From the NCBI GenBank assembly GCA_009823505.1, contig VZQC01011939.1, forward strand, positions 1,062,822 to 1,126,821: DNA of 64,000 bases, in the 5' to 3' direction. The notes under the pieces are model-generated. The model made no database searches and was not told the origin of the DNA. It saw only the letters and a list, made by a program, of their open reading frames with translations. Numbering within the stretch: the stretch's first letter is position 1; each line of letters opens with the position of its first letter. The stretch is from Rhizomys pruinosus (lineage: Eukaryota; Chordata; Mammalia; Rodentia; Spalacidae). The position numbers were made by a program, and so were the translations under genes. Positions 46,656 to 59,117 of the stretch are shown here, in pieces.

Positions 46656-48419
46656 GGCTCCCACCCACTGAGTTCTGGGCACAGCAGGCTGGTTGTCTCC
46701 AGGCCTGTTTACATGACATGAAGCGAAAGCCACCCACTTCTCTGTCCCAGCCTCACCCAGGACTTGTGCCAAGACATACCCACACCGTCCGGCTGCCCTA
46801 GACCTGGGAAGGCCTGGGCAATAGGGCTCTAGGATGTATGTCCTGGCCCTCACCCCTCAGATAGATGTGCCTGCCCTCGGTCAGGCCAGAGTCTTTGCTG
46901 TGTCTGCAGAGTTCTCTGCAGCCTCCATGTTGCCTGCTGGGAGGAAATCTAGGCCTGACCTTCGCTTCCAGTTCCATCTGGGCTCACCCATCTGATAGGC
47001 AGCATGGAGCGTTCTGATATGGGCAGTATGCGGGGGCAGTGGTGGGATTGGAACCAGACTCTAGAACGGGATCCATTTGGTGCCACAGTCTCTGAATTAC
47101 ATCCACGAGGCCACAGGGCAGCACTGCTCACGTGTGTCTGGAGCCCAGGCTGGCCTGAAGGTCTTCAGGTCTATCTCTGGGCTCCCCATGATACTGACCC
47201 CCTTTGGGGCCTTCCCCTTTCTCCCTTCTCAGGTATAGTGCTCTTGTGCTGGCAACAAAGACCCTGCATGATGATACCCAGGAGGCTGCGTCTCGGCTCA
47301 CTCAGACCATCCTCAAGTCCTCTGTCCATCACCAAGGGAGGACTGACTGGTTCAGGGACCCCATGTGCTTTCTCCACACCTGAAGCGGACTTTCAAGGTC
47401 CAAGTGTCACCTGCAGAACTGTTCCTAAGCCATAAGACACAGACACCCTTGGGCCCCAGAGCTCTGATGACCAAACAAACCAGCAAAGTGTCTTTGGAGA
47501 CTGCTATACTGGGTAAGGTGTCTATTGGGCACAGTGTATGGACGAAGTCAGCTGTGTGGTTGCCGTGTGCTCACAGACAAAGCAGATGTGGCTGGTTATC
47601 ACTGTGGTTACTCTAAAGCCGAGTTTGGGGGCGGGGCCTGGGGGAGGGGCTTGGCTGGCCTCTAGGTCTTTTTGGAAATCTGAATAGTTAGTTGCAGGTC
47701 ACATGACAGAGCACTGACAAGAGGGTGTCCCCCTCCCCCATCCGTAGCCCATGGAGGAGCTCAAAGAAATCCCCGGAGCTTCTGCCAGGGAAGAACCCTG
47801 CCTCCAGTCTGAACCATGAGCATGGCCTGGCTGGATACACCTCCTAGGTGTGTGGACAAACACTTCCTTCAACTCTGGCCAGAAACTGGGGCACAAAAAT
47901 ACCCTTTCATGTTCTGTAACTGCAGCTGAAGACAATGGAAGATTCTAGAAGCAGCTGGTCAGACTTCCCTGGCTCCGGCACATGGAGCACCCCATTCCCC
48001 AAGGTGGCCTTTATTGTTCCACTCACCCCCCCAAATCTGCCTGAGGTTTTACTCCAGAGGTGCCTAATTTCAGAGGGACAGGGCAACACAGAGATGGGGC
48101 TGAGGGGTGGGAAGGGCCCCAGCCATTTTCAGCTTTGGATCAGAGGTCGCTCTGACAGAGGACCACGGGATCTGTGAGGAGGAAGAAAAACTCCAGAGGG
48201 TCTCAGTGGCCCACCAGCTCCAGTCTCCACCAAAGGCCAGAAAGGGACTGTGTAGTGTAGGGGCCTCAGCCAGCGGGTGCTGAGCTGGAGCAGGGGTGGG
48301 GTGGGGTGGGGGATAGAAGTAGGGCAGGTGAGGGCAGGTTGGGGCACAGCCCTGTTTTTCCCCCAACCCCCCACTGAATGCAAGCCAGCCCACCCTGCCT
48401 TCTTGCTGGCTTCATATCA

Positions 48420-48560
48420 CTGCAATTTAAATATTAGTAGGCAATCCTTCTCCATCTCACAATAATTGGTGAATGAATCATACTTGCATAAATACCCAGA
48501 TATAAAAAGGCGCCTCGGCAGTAACGCGGGGTTAGCTTTGCACAAAGGTGTGGGTGTCTG
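48420..48560 (+). promoter_or_regulatory. AT-rich block with a TATA box beside CpG-containing sequence
   Basis: A repeat-free AT-rich block ('ctgcaatttaaatattagta', 'caataattggtgaatgaatc') ends in TATAAAAAGG at 48501-48510, followed by 'cgcctcggcagtaacgcggg'. The TATA match is strong on the plus strand, opposite to Shank2. It could be a cryptic or antisense promoter or a conserved element. No transcript evidence is available. Confidence 0.3.
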
Positions 48561-50612
48561 CAGCGTCTGTGATGTTCCCAGTTGGCGGGAGCCTCTGAAG
48601 GGCTCTGCTGAGCACACACGGAGGATGGGGTGAGTGGTAACACTGAGGAACAAGCTTTGGAGCTGCCCTGGGGCTTGGTGGGAACTGAGAAAGGCCCACT
48701 TGCCAGTGTCCTCACGCTGCCCTGGGCTATGTGCCCAGAGCCATGCCCAGTTCAGGGGGTCTGGAGGCCAGAGAGAGTTGAACAGAGATGTGGGGTAAGA
48801 CTGCTCAGAATGCATTCTGCAACGATCCCAAGTGTTAAACCCTCACCCCACCCCGGCCAGGCCCACCTGCCTGCCTGCTTATGGGCTCAGCCCACAAGGC
48901 GGTGGGCCCACTTCCTGATGCCTGTTTGCTAGGGTGTCACCCTCACTCTCGTCCTCAGGCACCCCCTCAGGACAGAGCCAGAGCCCTCTCAACAGGCCCA
49001 CTCTCCTTCCAGATGAGCCCTAACCTGTCGTTGAGTCCTTCTGCTGGGCAGGTTTCTGGGCTCCACCTGGGGCTCTGCTCCCCCCAGGGCATCCCTAGAG
49101 TCCTGTCTTCCTGCTGGAACCCATCCTCCAAGAGGGAAGGACGCCCGAAGGTCCCCTGGAGACTTCAGAATTACAAAGATAGCCAGCGGTCTTCAGGGAG
49201 CGAGCCAATTACCAGTAGCACTGATTAGCAGCACAGGCCTGGGAGCTGAGTGCCTGTACCGGCCCTCCCTCTGCAGCCTCCAGCCCGTCCAGCTCCTGTG
49301 AAATCACAAAATATGAGTCTGGGGCTAGAAGGTGGGATCCTGGGTCAATGCAAGGCCCAAATCAGGATAACAAAATGGAGTTTCCTCATCTGAAGAGAAG
49401 GGAGCCCATCGGCCCTGACTCATGAGGTCCCCAAGGGTCCTGCAGGACAGTGAATGGGGGAGGAGCTTTAAGACCCCGAGAGACTGGATTCAGCCTCAGC
49501 CTTCCCGGAGCTGGGGAGAGGGTGCTGAGCCCACCCAACCTGTGCAATGCAGCCTGTTCCCATATCAACAAGGCAGTGTGGCTGGGTGCCAGCAGTTTCG
49601 AAGGAGGCTCTGCCAGGTAGCACAGGGACTTTGGAGACTGGACAGCGTTCCTCTCTGTTTCCAACACAGCAGGGCACCTGCATCCTACCCAGGGCTGCGT
49701 AGTGGACGGTTGACCTTTTCACAACCCAGCCTGTGATCCATGTGCAGCCTGCGGGCCTGGCTCTCGGCCACTGGTGGAGAATGGAGGGCTGCCTGGCCAC
49801 CACGGCCTGGCCAGAGTCCCATAAGACTCCAGGGAATAAAGCTGGAGGACAGGCCAGAACCACACTGAGGGACGCCACCGCTACAGCACACAAAACAACA
49901 GCCCTGAGGCCACGGAGTGGAGCCAGAGCAGCCGCCATCTTCAGACCGAGTTCACCCACTCCCGCTACATGTTGGTTTCTGTAGACATGGGATGTTGGAG
50001 GTGGTTAGGGTTAGGGGAGCCAAGGCAATTCACACCTTTCCTGAGACACAAGACACATCTCTCCCCCTCACTGTGCTGTTTGTTCTTTCTGCCTCAACTG
50101 TCAGATAAATAAAACCTCATTTCTTAATAAAGTTAGCCTGCCTCAGCTCACTTACGGTAGCACAGATGAAAGGTTATAGAAACCCTTTTACATTCTTTTC
50201 ACCCACTCATTATTTTCCCTTCATTACACATATTAAAAGTCGAGGTCATCGTATTTAAGAGTTTGGACTGTCTTTCTCCCACAGCAAAGGGTCTGTCTTA
50301 TCACTTCACTACCAGTACTAAGGCTTTAACATCTCATTCAATCTGTGAAATGAAAGTACTTCCTTCACTTCCTCCCTGGGCTCAGGGATTATGTGAGCTT
50401 GTGGTTTCTAGAACTCTTTCACCATGAATCCTCCCTCATTGTACCTGAGCCTTCTGGGGTGGGGAGGAGTTACATGGGTGTCCAGGCTCTAGAAAACTCT
50501 CAGCCTGGGAGGTGGGAGCACGCCAGTGAGTGCTCTGGCTCTTCTGAGTCCTCATCTTCAGTGCCAACACCTTGTGCTTGTGACCCTGCTTCTGTGGATG
50601 GTGGTTTTCTAG

Positions 50613-50695
50613 GCTGGGCATGCAGCTCAGTGTGGTACCGTGCCTGCCTCAGCCCCGAGCTCTACCCTCAGCCCCGAAAGAAGAAAAGAAGTGAG
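50613..50695 (+). mobile_element. ID/B4-type SINE fragment
   Basis: 'ggctgggcatgcagctcagt' with a tRNA-like continuation and an A/G-rich end. A short, diverged piece. Confidence 0.55.
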
Positions 50696-50734
50696 GTTTC
50701 CTCAGCTTGTGGCTAGATAAGTCATGTCTCTCTG

Positions 50735-50935
50735 CAGTGACAAAACACCTGACAGAGACAACTTAAGAAAGAAGGTTGATCTGGCTCACAGTCTAAGTGT
50801 GTAGTCCATCCTGGTGGGAAGGCATGGGGCGGGAGCGTGAGGCGGCTGGTCACATGGCATCCACAGTCAGGAAGCAGAGAGACGCACACTGGGGCTCAGC
50901 TCACTTCCTCCTTTTATTCAGTCCAGGATGCAACG
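50735..50935 (+). mobile_element. Old rodent interspersed repeat fragment (family not named)
   Basis: 'ctgcagtgacaaaacacctg', 'aagaaggttgatctggctca' and 'cttttattcagtccagga' occur in the order of a very common rodent intron repeat related to that at 56572-57095. I do not assign a family. Confidence 0.5.
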
Positions 50936-51064
50936 TCTCTGTTGTTTTGGTACTGGGATGGGTCCTGACCCTGATCTCTCTTTGGGGGCCCCAGTAGGCA
51001 GCCCAGGTGTTTACTATGCTTCTCCACAGCAGGGCCTGCCCTCTGTGGTAGAAACCCCTGCAAT

Positions 51065-51173
51065 ACATCATAAAAGTGAACTCCAGACACAGAAGAATGT
51101 ATTTGAAAGTGCTCGGCTCTAGGGCAGGCAAGGTGGTCACATGGTGTCCATGCATGAGCGTCCTGTCCCATCT
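51065..51173 (+). repeat. 109-bp dispersed direct repeat, left copy
   Basis: This is near-identical to 51649-51757, 584 bp away in the same orientation. By eye there are only a couple of single-base differences. Neither the intervening nor the outer sequence is shared. Confidence 0.95.
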
Positions 51174-51648
51174 CTGAGTTTAAACTACTATCTTCCACAG
51201 GATACTTTAACTCTCTGCACTTGTAGCTAGGAAGATTTGAGGAAAATTTAAATAGACTTTGGGGTGTCTTTTTTTCTAGAAATTTCCCCCCTCTACTTCC
51301 AGTCAACCATATGTTCTTGACCCCAATGTATGAACTCTAAATCCTCAACCCAGTGAGACTCTGCTACCTGTCGGGGTCTCTCCAAGAGGGATCCCCTTCC
51401 CTCGGGGGTCCAGTGCTCTGGTTCTGTTTCAGGCTGCCCAGAAGTGGCCGGTGGCATGTCTGCTAGCATTGGCCACCACTTGTCCCTGTTTCTACTGGGA
51501 GGGTTATCTGACATGAGCTCCTCGGCCCATGAGGGAAGCCGGAGGCATGGGCTCAGTCATATTTATACCTAACACATTTGTATAAACTGAACCTGGAAGC
51601 GAAGGGGCAGCTTAACAGACTGTTCCATCCTAAATCAAAATGAGAGCC

Positions 51649-51757
51649 ACATCATAAAAATGAACTCCAGACACAGAAGAATGTATTTGAAAGTGCTCGG
51701 CTCTAGGGCAGGCAAGGTGGTCACATGGTGTCCACGCATGAGCGTCCTGTCCCATCT
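51649..51757 (+). repeat. 109-bp dispersed direct repeat, right copy
   Basis: Partner of 51065-51173; both contain 'gtatttgaaagtgctcggct' and 'caaggtggtcacatggtgtc'. It has no A tail or SINE boxes, so it does not look like a retroelement. Confidence 0.95.
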
Positions 51758-52044
51758 GGATGGCGGGGCTGCAAGTCTATCAAAGCTAAGAAAGGACTGC
51801 AAAGATTCCTGACTCCCCAGACACTGGCACAGAGCCCCTCAAAGGAAGTGGAACAGCCTTCTGGGCTCAGCCCCTGGCATGGAGTTTCCGATGCCACCAG
51901 GGAAGAGCAGAGCCTTGGAGGGGTGGCATCGAAACAGCAGAACCCAACCTTGGCACATCCGAGGGTCCTTGGGAGAGTAAAAGTGGGGCAGGTAAAAGCA
52001 ATTCAGATCAATGTTTGCCAATCAAAACTTGCAGAGTGGGGCTG

Positions 52045-52225
52045 ATGCCAAAGTCCCAATGGTAGAGTGCTGACCCAGCAAGTAGGAAGCTGGGGGTTCC
52101 ATGCCCAGCATCGAACAACAGACTTAGTGCCTGTAATCCCAGCACTTGGGAGGTGGAGGCAGGAAGATCATCCTCAGATGCACGGGGAGTTCGAGGCTGG
52201 CCACAGACATAGGAGACTGAGATGT
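52045..52225 (+). mobile_element. B4 SINE
   Basis: 'ccaatggtagagtgctgacc' (ID-like part) then 'gtgcctgtaatcccagcact', 'tgggaggtggaggcaggaag' and 'gagttcgaggctggcc' (B1-like part). Confidence 0.85.
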
Positions 52226-53589
52226 AGAGATGCTCAGAGCGTGAACTGCTCCTGAAGCCGCTGAGGACAGGTTCTCAGGCTTGGCTCATCCCCCTTTACT
52301 GGATCCAAATACACAGTTGTATTTTGGGACCTAATTAAGGCTCCAAGACCAATTTAACCTTGAAGTAAACCCATCCTGGGGCCATGCCGGTAGTATCGGT
52401 AACAGCAGATGCCAGTGGCACTGGGGAAGTTCAAGAAAGGATGGGGGTGCTAGGAGGCTTGGCCAACAGCCGTACAGCCAGGGCCTGAAGGCAGGGAGGC
52501 ACGTGCCCACATGGCCCATACGGGGTGGTGCTGTGAGCCCTTCTGATGAACAAGGAGGTAACAGTAGCAGTGACGTGGTTACTGTAACTCTGCCCCTGGG
52601 TCCCACAGCAGAGCCCCACCCACCACCACCCCTGCGGAGGTGTCCTGACTACTGCACTGCTGTTGAGTGGAGCCCTCCCAGCTCACCTTGAAGAGTCTAC
52701 GTGCTGCCCATCAGGAAGCCAAGGGCACTAAATGCCAAGCTGACAGTCAGCTGAGAGTCTTGGGCCTCAAACAGGGGCTGGAGCGGACCCAGAGATGAGT
52801 GGAGGCCGAAGCCCAAGGTGATGACTACGGGGAACCTATCTTGGTTTACTGTGTGATGAGGATTCGCTGTGGCCTTGAAAGAGTGACCTTATCCCTCTGG
52901 GCTTCCGTGTCTTCATGGTACCCTTTGAACATGTCCCTTCCTGGGGACTTAGGGGTTCAGGATCCAGATAGGACTGGGTACTGGACCCAGTCTACAGGCC
53001 CCAACAACTAAGTGAGGCGTGTCCTCCATGGGACACTTGCTAGAGAGCTCCCTTTCAGCCACACATACCCTCACTGGCCCTCCCAGGAGAGTTCAGGATG
53101 AAGGCTGGCAGCTGAACAGAAGCATCCAGCAGACAATGCTGTGAGATGTTCCACCCAAGGAGACCCTGGAAGCACACTGCTCCTGCCTGTCTTTCTACCA
53201 CCCCCCGCCACCCCTGTCCACATCTTGCCCTGCACTGAGATCTTTGAGAACAGACCAGTGATGCCACTCTAACCCTTATGAGGTATCCGCGGCCCAACCC
53301 TCAGCCTCCCCCAGTGGGCAGGCACAGAGGATAGGGTCTGGCAAGTTGTAGACCATGATTTCACCGGGCTCTGTGTACAGCAAGGGCTGGGGCCACGGAC
53401 TCTCAGGCACTAAGACATAGGGGATACTCAAGCTGTGTTCTCTCTTCAAGTTGAAGGTGACATTGCAAGGTGCTAGAGAGTCCTGCACAGGAAGCCAAAT
53501 AGGTTCTGATGGCCTGGAGAGTGGCCCGGGGAAGGTTTGTGGATGAGTAAACCTACACATTGAATTCTCACCCCTTGAAGCCCTGACTT

Positions 53590-53804
53590 ATTTTATTATT
53601 TTTTATGTGTATGAATGTACTGTCTGCATGTAGGTTTGTGCACCCATGTTGTGCAATGCCTTGGAGGGCAGAAGAGGGTGTCAGATTCCCCTGGAACTGG
53701 AGTTAAAGACGGTTCTCAGCCACCATGTGGGTGCTGGGGATTGAGCCCAGGTCCTCTGCAAGAGCATTCAGAGCTCTTAACCGCTAGGCCACCTCGCCAG
53801 CCCC
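53590..53804 (-). mobile_element. B3 SINE with perfect target-site duplication
   Basis: This is a reverse-orientation B3 ending in 'gccacctcgccagcccc' on the plus strand. It is flanked by the 14-bp direct repeat tgaagccctgactt at 53576-53589 and 53805-53818, a clean signature of LINE-mediated insertion and a fairly recent one. Confidence 0.96.
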
Positions 53805-56031
53805 TGAAGCCCTGACTTCTAACATGGCTCTATTTGGGGTGAAGGTCTCTACAGGGGTGATTCAGTTAGAATGTGTCATTGGCCTGGGACCTGGTCACTT
53901 ACGATCAGGGCTCTCATAGGAAGTGGCGGTCAGGGCACAGACACACCAAGGATGCGCACATAGGACACAGGGAGAAGATGCCATCTGGGACCAAGGAGAG
54001 GGGGCTCAGCAGGATCCAGGACAGCAAAGCTCGGTCTTGGACATCCAGCCTCCAGTGTAAGGGACAATGGGTGGAGGGGAAGCCCCCAGGTGTGGAGACG
54101 ACAAGACAGCCTTGTAGAGCGGGAAGTACTCTGGACCCCTGCTGTGTGCCTGGTCTGTGGCCTCTGCAGTAGAACTCCAGCCAAGAGGTGGGAATTCCTC
54201 TCCATGTGCTGTTTGGGGGTCTTCATGGCCATCTTGAGTGAATGATAGTGCCTTATGCCCTCCTACTTCATCTTGAAGACACAGCCCTGGGGAACTGTTC
54301 CCTAATGGTCAGTGCTTCTGCGCCAAACGGTGCAGGTTCCCAGGGGTGCGAGTTCTGAGGATGCAACCCTGCGGCCCTCACCTGGCCCCAGCTGGCCTTC
54401 CTGCCAGTCCCGCTCTTCTGGCAGGTGGGGCCTCCACTGCGCCAGTTCCACTCCTTCACTCTGCTTTTACAAACACCCCGAGGAGCGCCCCATTTTCCTA
54501 TCTGGGTCAGCAGCACAGTCCAGGAAGAGGACGCTGGTGCTGGCTTCTACCTGACATTGCCACTTGTTGTCCCTGGGGGTGGGGGATCCTGCTCCTGAGC
54601 TTGGTCCTGCCAGCAATGCCAACATCTTTGAGGAGGTGGGTAAAACCTTCTTCTGTGGAGGTGTGAGCTTTCCCCCCTGCCACAGCCCCCACGGGTGGTG
54701 CTTGCAGAGGGGACAGACCCTGCAGTCCGCCTTTCCTTCCCACATGGCCGTGAGTGTCTGGCTCTCCACCATGGCTCTGCGCTGTCCTGTGTGACATTAC
54801 ATAACGTCTCCAGAGGCAGTGTGCTGTCCTTTTCAGGCCGGGTTGCTCAGAGCTGGGCGAGATGCATGTGGACTCTTCGCTTGATCAGTAACATGACCCG
54901 GACGTCTTGGTGCCTAGGGCACATTGCTTCTCTGAGTCCTTTCTACTCCCAGGAGGGAGCTTCAGGGCAAAAGTCCCTGAGGTTAGGGGAAATCACAATC
55001 CCAGAGGAAAGCCATCGGGAGTAAATTTTTTCTTAAACAAGATAAAATTACTTTCTAGAGAAGTTTTTAAATGCATGGCATCCAGACCCAGAAATAAACT
55101 TAGAGACAAACCTATCAGGCATCAGAGTGCTTTGTGCTGGGGGGGGGTGGGGCCCTCTGGGGGACGAAGCTAGGAAGACAGCAGCTCCAAGAATACAGAT
55201 TCTAAAGAGACACTGTCCCCATCTCAGGCTATAAAACTACTGAAACTATGGTCTCCAGGAGCTGGGCTTCCCAGGAGTCCCATGCTGGGGAGGGGAGAGG
55301 CTGAAGCCAGGTGCCAGCGGAGGGGAGCTTGTCCCCCAGGAGGAGATTCCACACGGTTCTGACACCTTGTCAGACCCCTTGCAGGAGAGACTGGAGTTGA
55401 GACAATGTGGGGTCAGTGACGGGGACACACCCTGCCCAGGACTCCCAGCTATGCAGACCTCCTGCCTCTGCTTACACCAAGGCCTCATGTCGGGACCAGA
55501 GATGGACTTGGGGTCACGGGACCTTTGTTCCTCTTCCCTGTGTGGCCACGCTGAATGAATTTCTTCTCTGCTTTCCACTGTTTCTTGTCTGTTTAATTGG
55601 CCTATTGAGGATGATGTGTGGCAAGGCCTGGGTTGTTAGGGCTCCCAGGGCCCAGGCTCCAACCCTGAGGACCCCAATAACAACATCAGAGAAGGCCAGA
55701 GGCCTCGTTACTAGAAGAGGTGGAGATAGGAACTCTGATGCTGACAGGCTGGAGTTCCTCCTGCTACCAGAACCTCTTGGGGGCCCAGCTGCCAGCTCAG
55801 AAGTCAGCTGTCCACTGGTAGCTGCTGGCCCACACTGGTCACCTGGGTGCTACAGGAGAACTGTGAGAGGTTGTCAGGGCTTCAGGCCATCTGGGCAGAA
55901 GACAACGGTGGGATCTGGGGAGATGTCTATACATAAAGTCCCTACTATGTAGAGGTCATTTCTGAGGTCCCCAACCAAAAGGGCAGGAAGTGGCTGATGA
56001 GGTCAGATCCCGTAAAGAGTAGGATTTATAG

Positions 56032-56050
56032 TGAGGGAGGGAGGGAGGGA

Positions 56051-56101
<51 letters not shown>
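56032..56101 (+). repeat. GGGA and GA microsatellite
   Basis: Four or five GGGA units followed by about 22 GA units. Confidence 0.95.
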
Positions 56102-56104
<3 letters not shown>

Positions 56105-56571
56105 CCATGAAATTAAGAATCACAGGCCCTTAGTGAATGAATAAACAGCTTCCATAATTACAGAGACAGCAAAACAGGCCGAGGAGAACAAAGGCAGATA
56201 AAAAGATGAACTTCCCAGCTGCCTGCCGCAGGCCTGAAGACGGGCAGCGGGGAGGGAACTGGACGCTACAGGGTCACTTTATCCGTGGACTCCCTGCAGC
56301 CAAACGGCAGCAAGCACAGGGGACAGGAGGGCCTCAGAGGGAAGGACACCTCATATTCTGCACCCCTTTCCCAGAAAAGCCATGGACTCTCCAGATGTAG
56401 AGTGACTGAGACCAGAACTGGGGGCTCAGGACGAGGGGAGACAGTGAGCTGGAGCCTGGACCTCAGCTCTCAGGGGGGCAGAGGTGGCAAAGACGATGGC
56501 GCAGATGTCATACAGAAGCAGAAAGCCAAGACCTCACCCTTCTCAGGGAGTCGGAAGGGCGCGTCTGGCTT

Positions 56572-57095
56572 TGCTTCCCTGTTGCTGTGATAAAACTGAC
56601 GGTGAGGGAAAGAGTTTATTTCATCTTACAAGATACAATCCATCACAAGGGCAGCGGGGCAGAAGCTCAAGCAGAGACCCTGGAGGAACACTGCTGACTG
56701 GCTTCTTCCCTGGGCTTGCTCAGCTACCTTTTTTTTTTTTTTTTTTTTTATTGGTCTTTTTGAGACAGGGTCTTCCTGCAGCCCCAGCTGTCCTGGAGCT
56801 CACTATGTAGACCAACCTGGCCGGCCTTGAACTCACAGAGATCTACCTGCCTCTGCCTCCCAAGTGCTGGGATTAAAGGCATGGGCCACCACGCCCAGCT
56901 TCAGCTGCGTGAAGCTTATACAGCCCAGCGCCCCTGCCCAGGGCTCCACACACAGTGGGCTGGGCCCTCCTACATCGATCAACAATCAAGAAAGTGTCAA
57001 AGACACACCCACAGGACAATCTGATGGGGAAAATTCCTTAGCTGAGGTTTTCTCTTCCCGGTGTGTCAAGTTGACAACCAAGATCAGCCTCTGCA
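56572..57095 (+). mobile_element. Old rodent interspersed repeat split by a B1
   Basis: The left part ('ccctgttgctgtgataaaac', 'gagtttatttcatcttaca', 'ggcttgctcagctacc') and right part ('cacagtgggctgggccctcc', 'ggtgtgtcaagttgacaa') belong to one well-known rodent intron repeat. It is interrupted at 56731-56900 by a B1 in reverse orientation. The nesting dates the B1 as younger. I leave the host repeat unnamed. Confidence 0.65.
56731..56900 (-). mobile_element. B1 SINE
   Basis: A long T run, 'tggtctttttgagacagggt', 'gaactcacagagatctacct', 'aagtgctgggattaaaggca' and 'gggccaccacgcccagct' mark a complete reverse-orientation B1 inserted in an older repeat. Confidence 0.94.
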
Positions 57096-57924
57096 GATCT
57101 CAACGTCTCAGGTTGTTAATCTGTGAGTTAATGCTGAGAATATCAGCCACGTGTTCTAGCCGGTGAGGACCAGCTGCTCTCAGACCAGCTCCATTTCAGG
57201 ATCTGCATGCAACACGTCCAACGTCAATGTGTCCAATAGCCATATCAACCCAACGAGGTATTGTATGACGACTTTGGGAGATGATCTCAGCTTAGAGAGG
57301 TTGAGCAGCAGAACACAGCCGGAGAAAACCACAACTGCTCAGGAGACTTGAACAGGAGACTCCCAAAGAGGTCTGGGCACAGCATGGCCTAGGGATTGCT
57401 TTGTCCATATGAAACTGACCCAGAATTTACCATTGGCATGGGCCTGGGCTGCCCAGCTCTGCTCAGTGGGCAGGCAGACCCCTTCCTCAGTCCTGGGTAG
57501 CTTCAGTTATGAATACGACCCACTCAGCGAGGAAGAAGCCCCATAGGATCTCACTAGCCTTCCTTCTAGACCCATCTCTTCCCTACACCCCTCTCCTTCG
57601 TTCAGGCCTAGGGAAGACAGAAGCCACGTTCAGGCTTCAGCCATGCCAAGGCCAGCAGGACACCCTGTGGGAGACTGCCCCTCCGCCCACTCTGGGTACA
57701 GCCATGTCTACACCTGTCACTGGGATGCTGACAAGGCTCGGAGGCAGGGTTCCCCGAACGCAGCCTTGCTGAGCAGGGCAGCAGAGGGTTTGGCAGCAGC
57801 AAGGGCCTCTGCTGTTTTTAAGCAAGAAAGAAATGCCAGGGAGTAAACCCATCAATCCTCCAGTCTGCTGTCAGTGTTAAAAATAGGGGGAGTGTGCCAG
57901 GCCGCCAGGCTGCCTGTGAGGATG

Positions 57925-58165
57925 CCCCACCCGCACTGGCATTTTTAATTAATTTTAAATTGATCTGGAAAACGGATGGCCCTGAGAACCTGCTGGATCA
58001 TTCCCGTGCTTGGCACCAGTGCACCCCCCCCAGCACTTCTCCGAGCCCCCAAAGTCCCCAGCCCCCAGTTGTAACCTCCAATTACTTCAGCACACAGCTC
58101 CGACTCACGAGCCACATCAACCGCCCATGGGCTTCAGAAGCATCCAGCCCTAGTCCTGCCTAGGC
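57925..58165. promoter_or_regulatory. AT-rich motif cluster in low-copy intron (candidate conserved element)
   Basis: 'ggcatttttaattaatttta' and 'aaattgatctggaaaac' form a compact homeodomain-like cluster inside otherwise GC-rich, repeat-free sequence, with a further 'cctccaattacttcag' at 58077. The support is composition only. Confidence 0.25.
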
Positions 58166-58876
58166 CTCCTCAAATATCTGCCTTCTGGGTGGGCCCAGGG
58201 CAGCCTGGACCACAGCAGGGAGACCCAGGGGGGAGGGAGGCAACCTGGGGCGGGGGCTGGTACACACGGCTCAGCTTCAGCAGGCATAGCAGGTATGGCC
58301 ATCATCCCTGTTTATGCTGGGAGACAGAGCTGGGCAGGAAGGGTGGCTCTGCTCCCATCCCCAGTGGCTTAGAGAGCCAAGGCCCACGGGCCTTCCTCTT
58401 AGAGCAAAGAAAACACTGGAAGGGTTCTCTCGGGACAGCACATTCCCACGTGGTCGCAGTGACAGCAATATCATCGCTGCTTCCTAAAAAAAGGCAGGCA
58501 GAAACCTGGATTTTCATGCAAAAATTCAATTTTTAAATACTAGCGACTGCTTCTCTTTTATGTAAGTGCACCTTACAGTACAGAGTCTGCTCAAGAGCTG
58601 CCACGAGTCCGGAGCTATGGATTTGACAGACGGGAGTTTTAGGGCCTCTTCTAACACTCTGATATCCCCAGGAAGGCCAGATAGGACGAACCTATCCCAG
58701 GCATTCCTGCAAAGCCCAGCACTCCCAGGGCAGCCCACAGGGCAGCCTTCCTATGAATTCCCAAAGTGAGTTCCTTTGGACCCTGCACACCCTCAAAGTA
58801 GACTTTGCAAAATAGGTTCTGAAAGTCATAGAAAGTTAGGGACTGTTCACTACAGGGCTGATCAGGACCTTAAATA

Positions 58877-59117
58877 ATAAAAAATATTTTATTTATTGTT
58901 TATTTTTTAAAATTTCATGTATATGAGTGTATTGCCTGTGTCTATGTAAGTCCAACTATGTCATGCAATGTCCATGAAGGTCAGAAGAGCGCATCCAATT
59001 CCCCTGGAACTGGAATTACAGATAGTTGTTAGCCACCGTGGAGGTTCTGGGAACTGAACCTTGATCCTCTGCAAGAGCAGCCAGTGTTCTAAACTACTAA
59101 GCCATTTCTTCAGCCCT
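58877..59117 (-). mobile_element. B3 SINE with target-site duplication
   Basis: This is a reverse-orientation B3 ending in 'gccatttcttcagccct' on the plus strand, flanked by aggaccttaaata at 58864-58876 and 59118-59130. It is more diverged than the B3 at 53590. Confidence 0.94.

Noticed and set aside
49468..49959. 163-codon minus-strand ORF with a hydrophobic N-terminal part
   Set aside because: The hydrophobic stretch resembles a signal peptide only loosely and nothing else supports a gene.
50004..50016. Two tandem TTAGGG units (interstitial telomere?)
   Set aside because: Two units are expected by chance and show no array.
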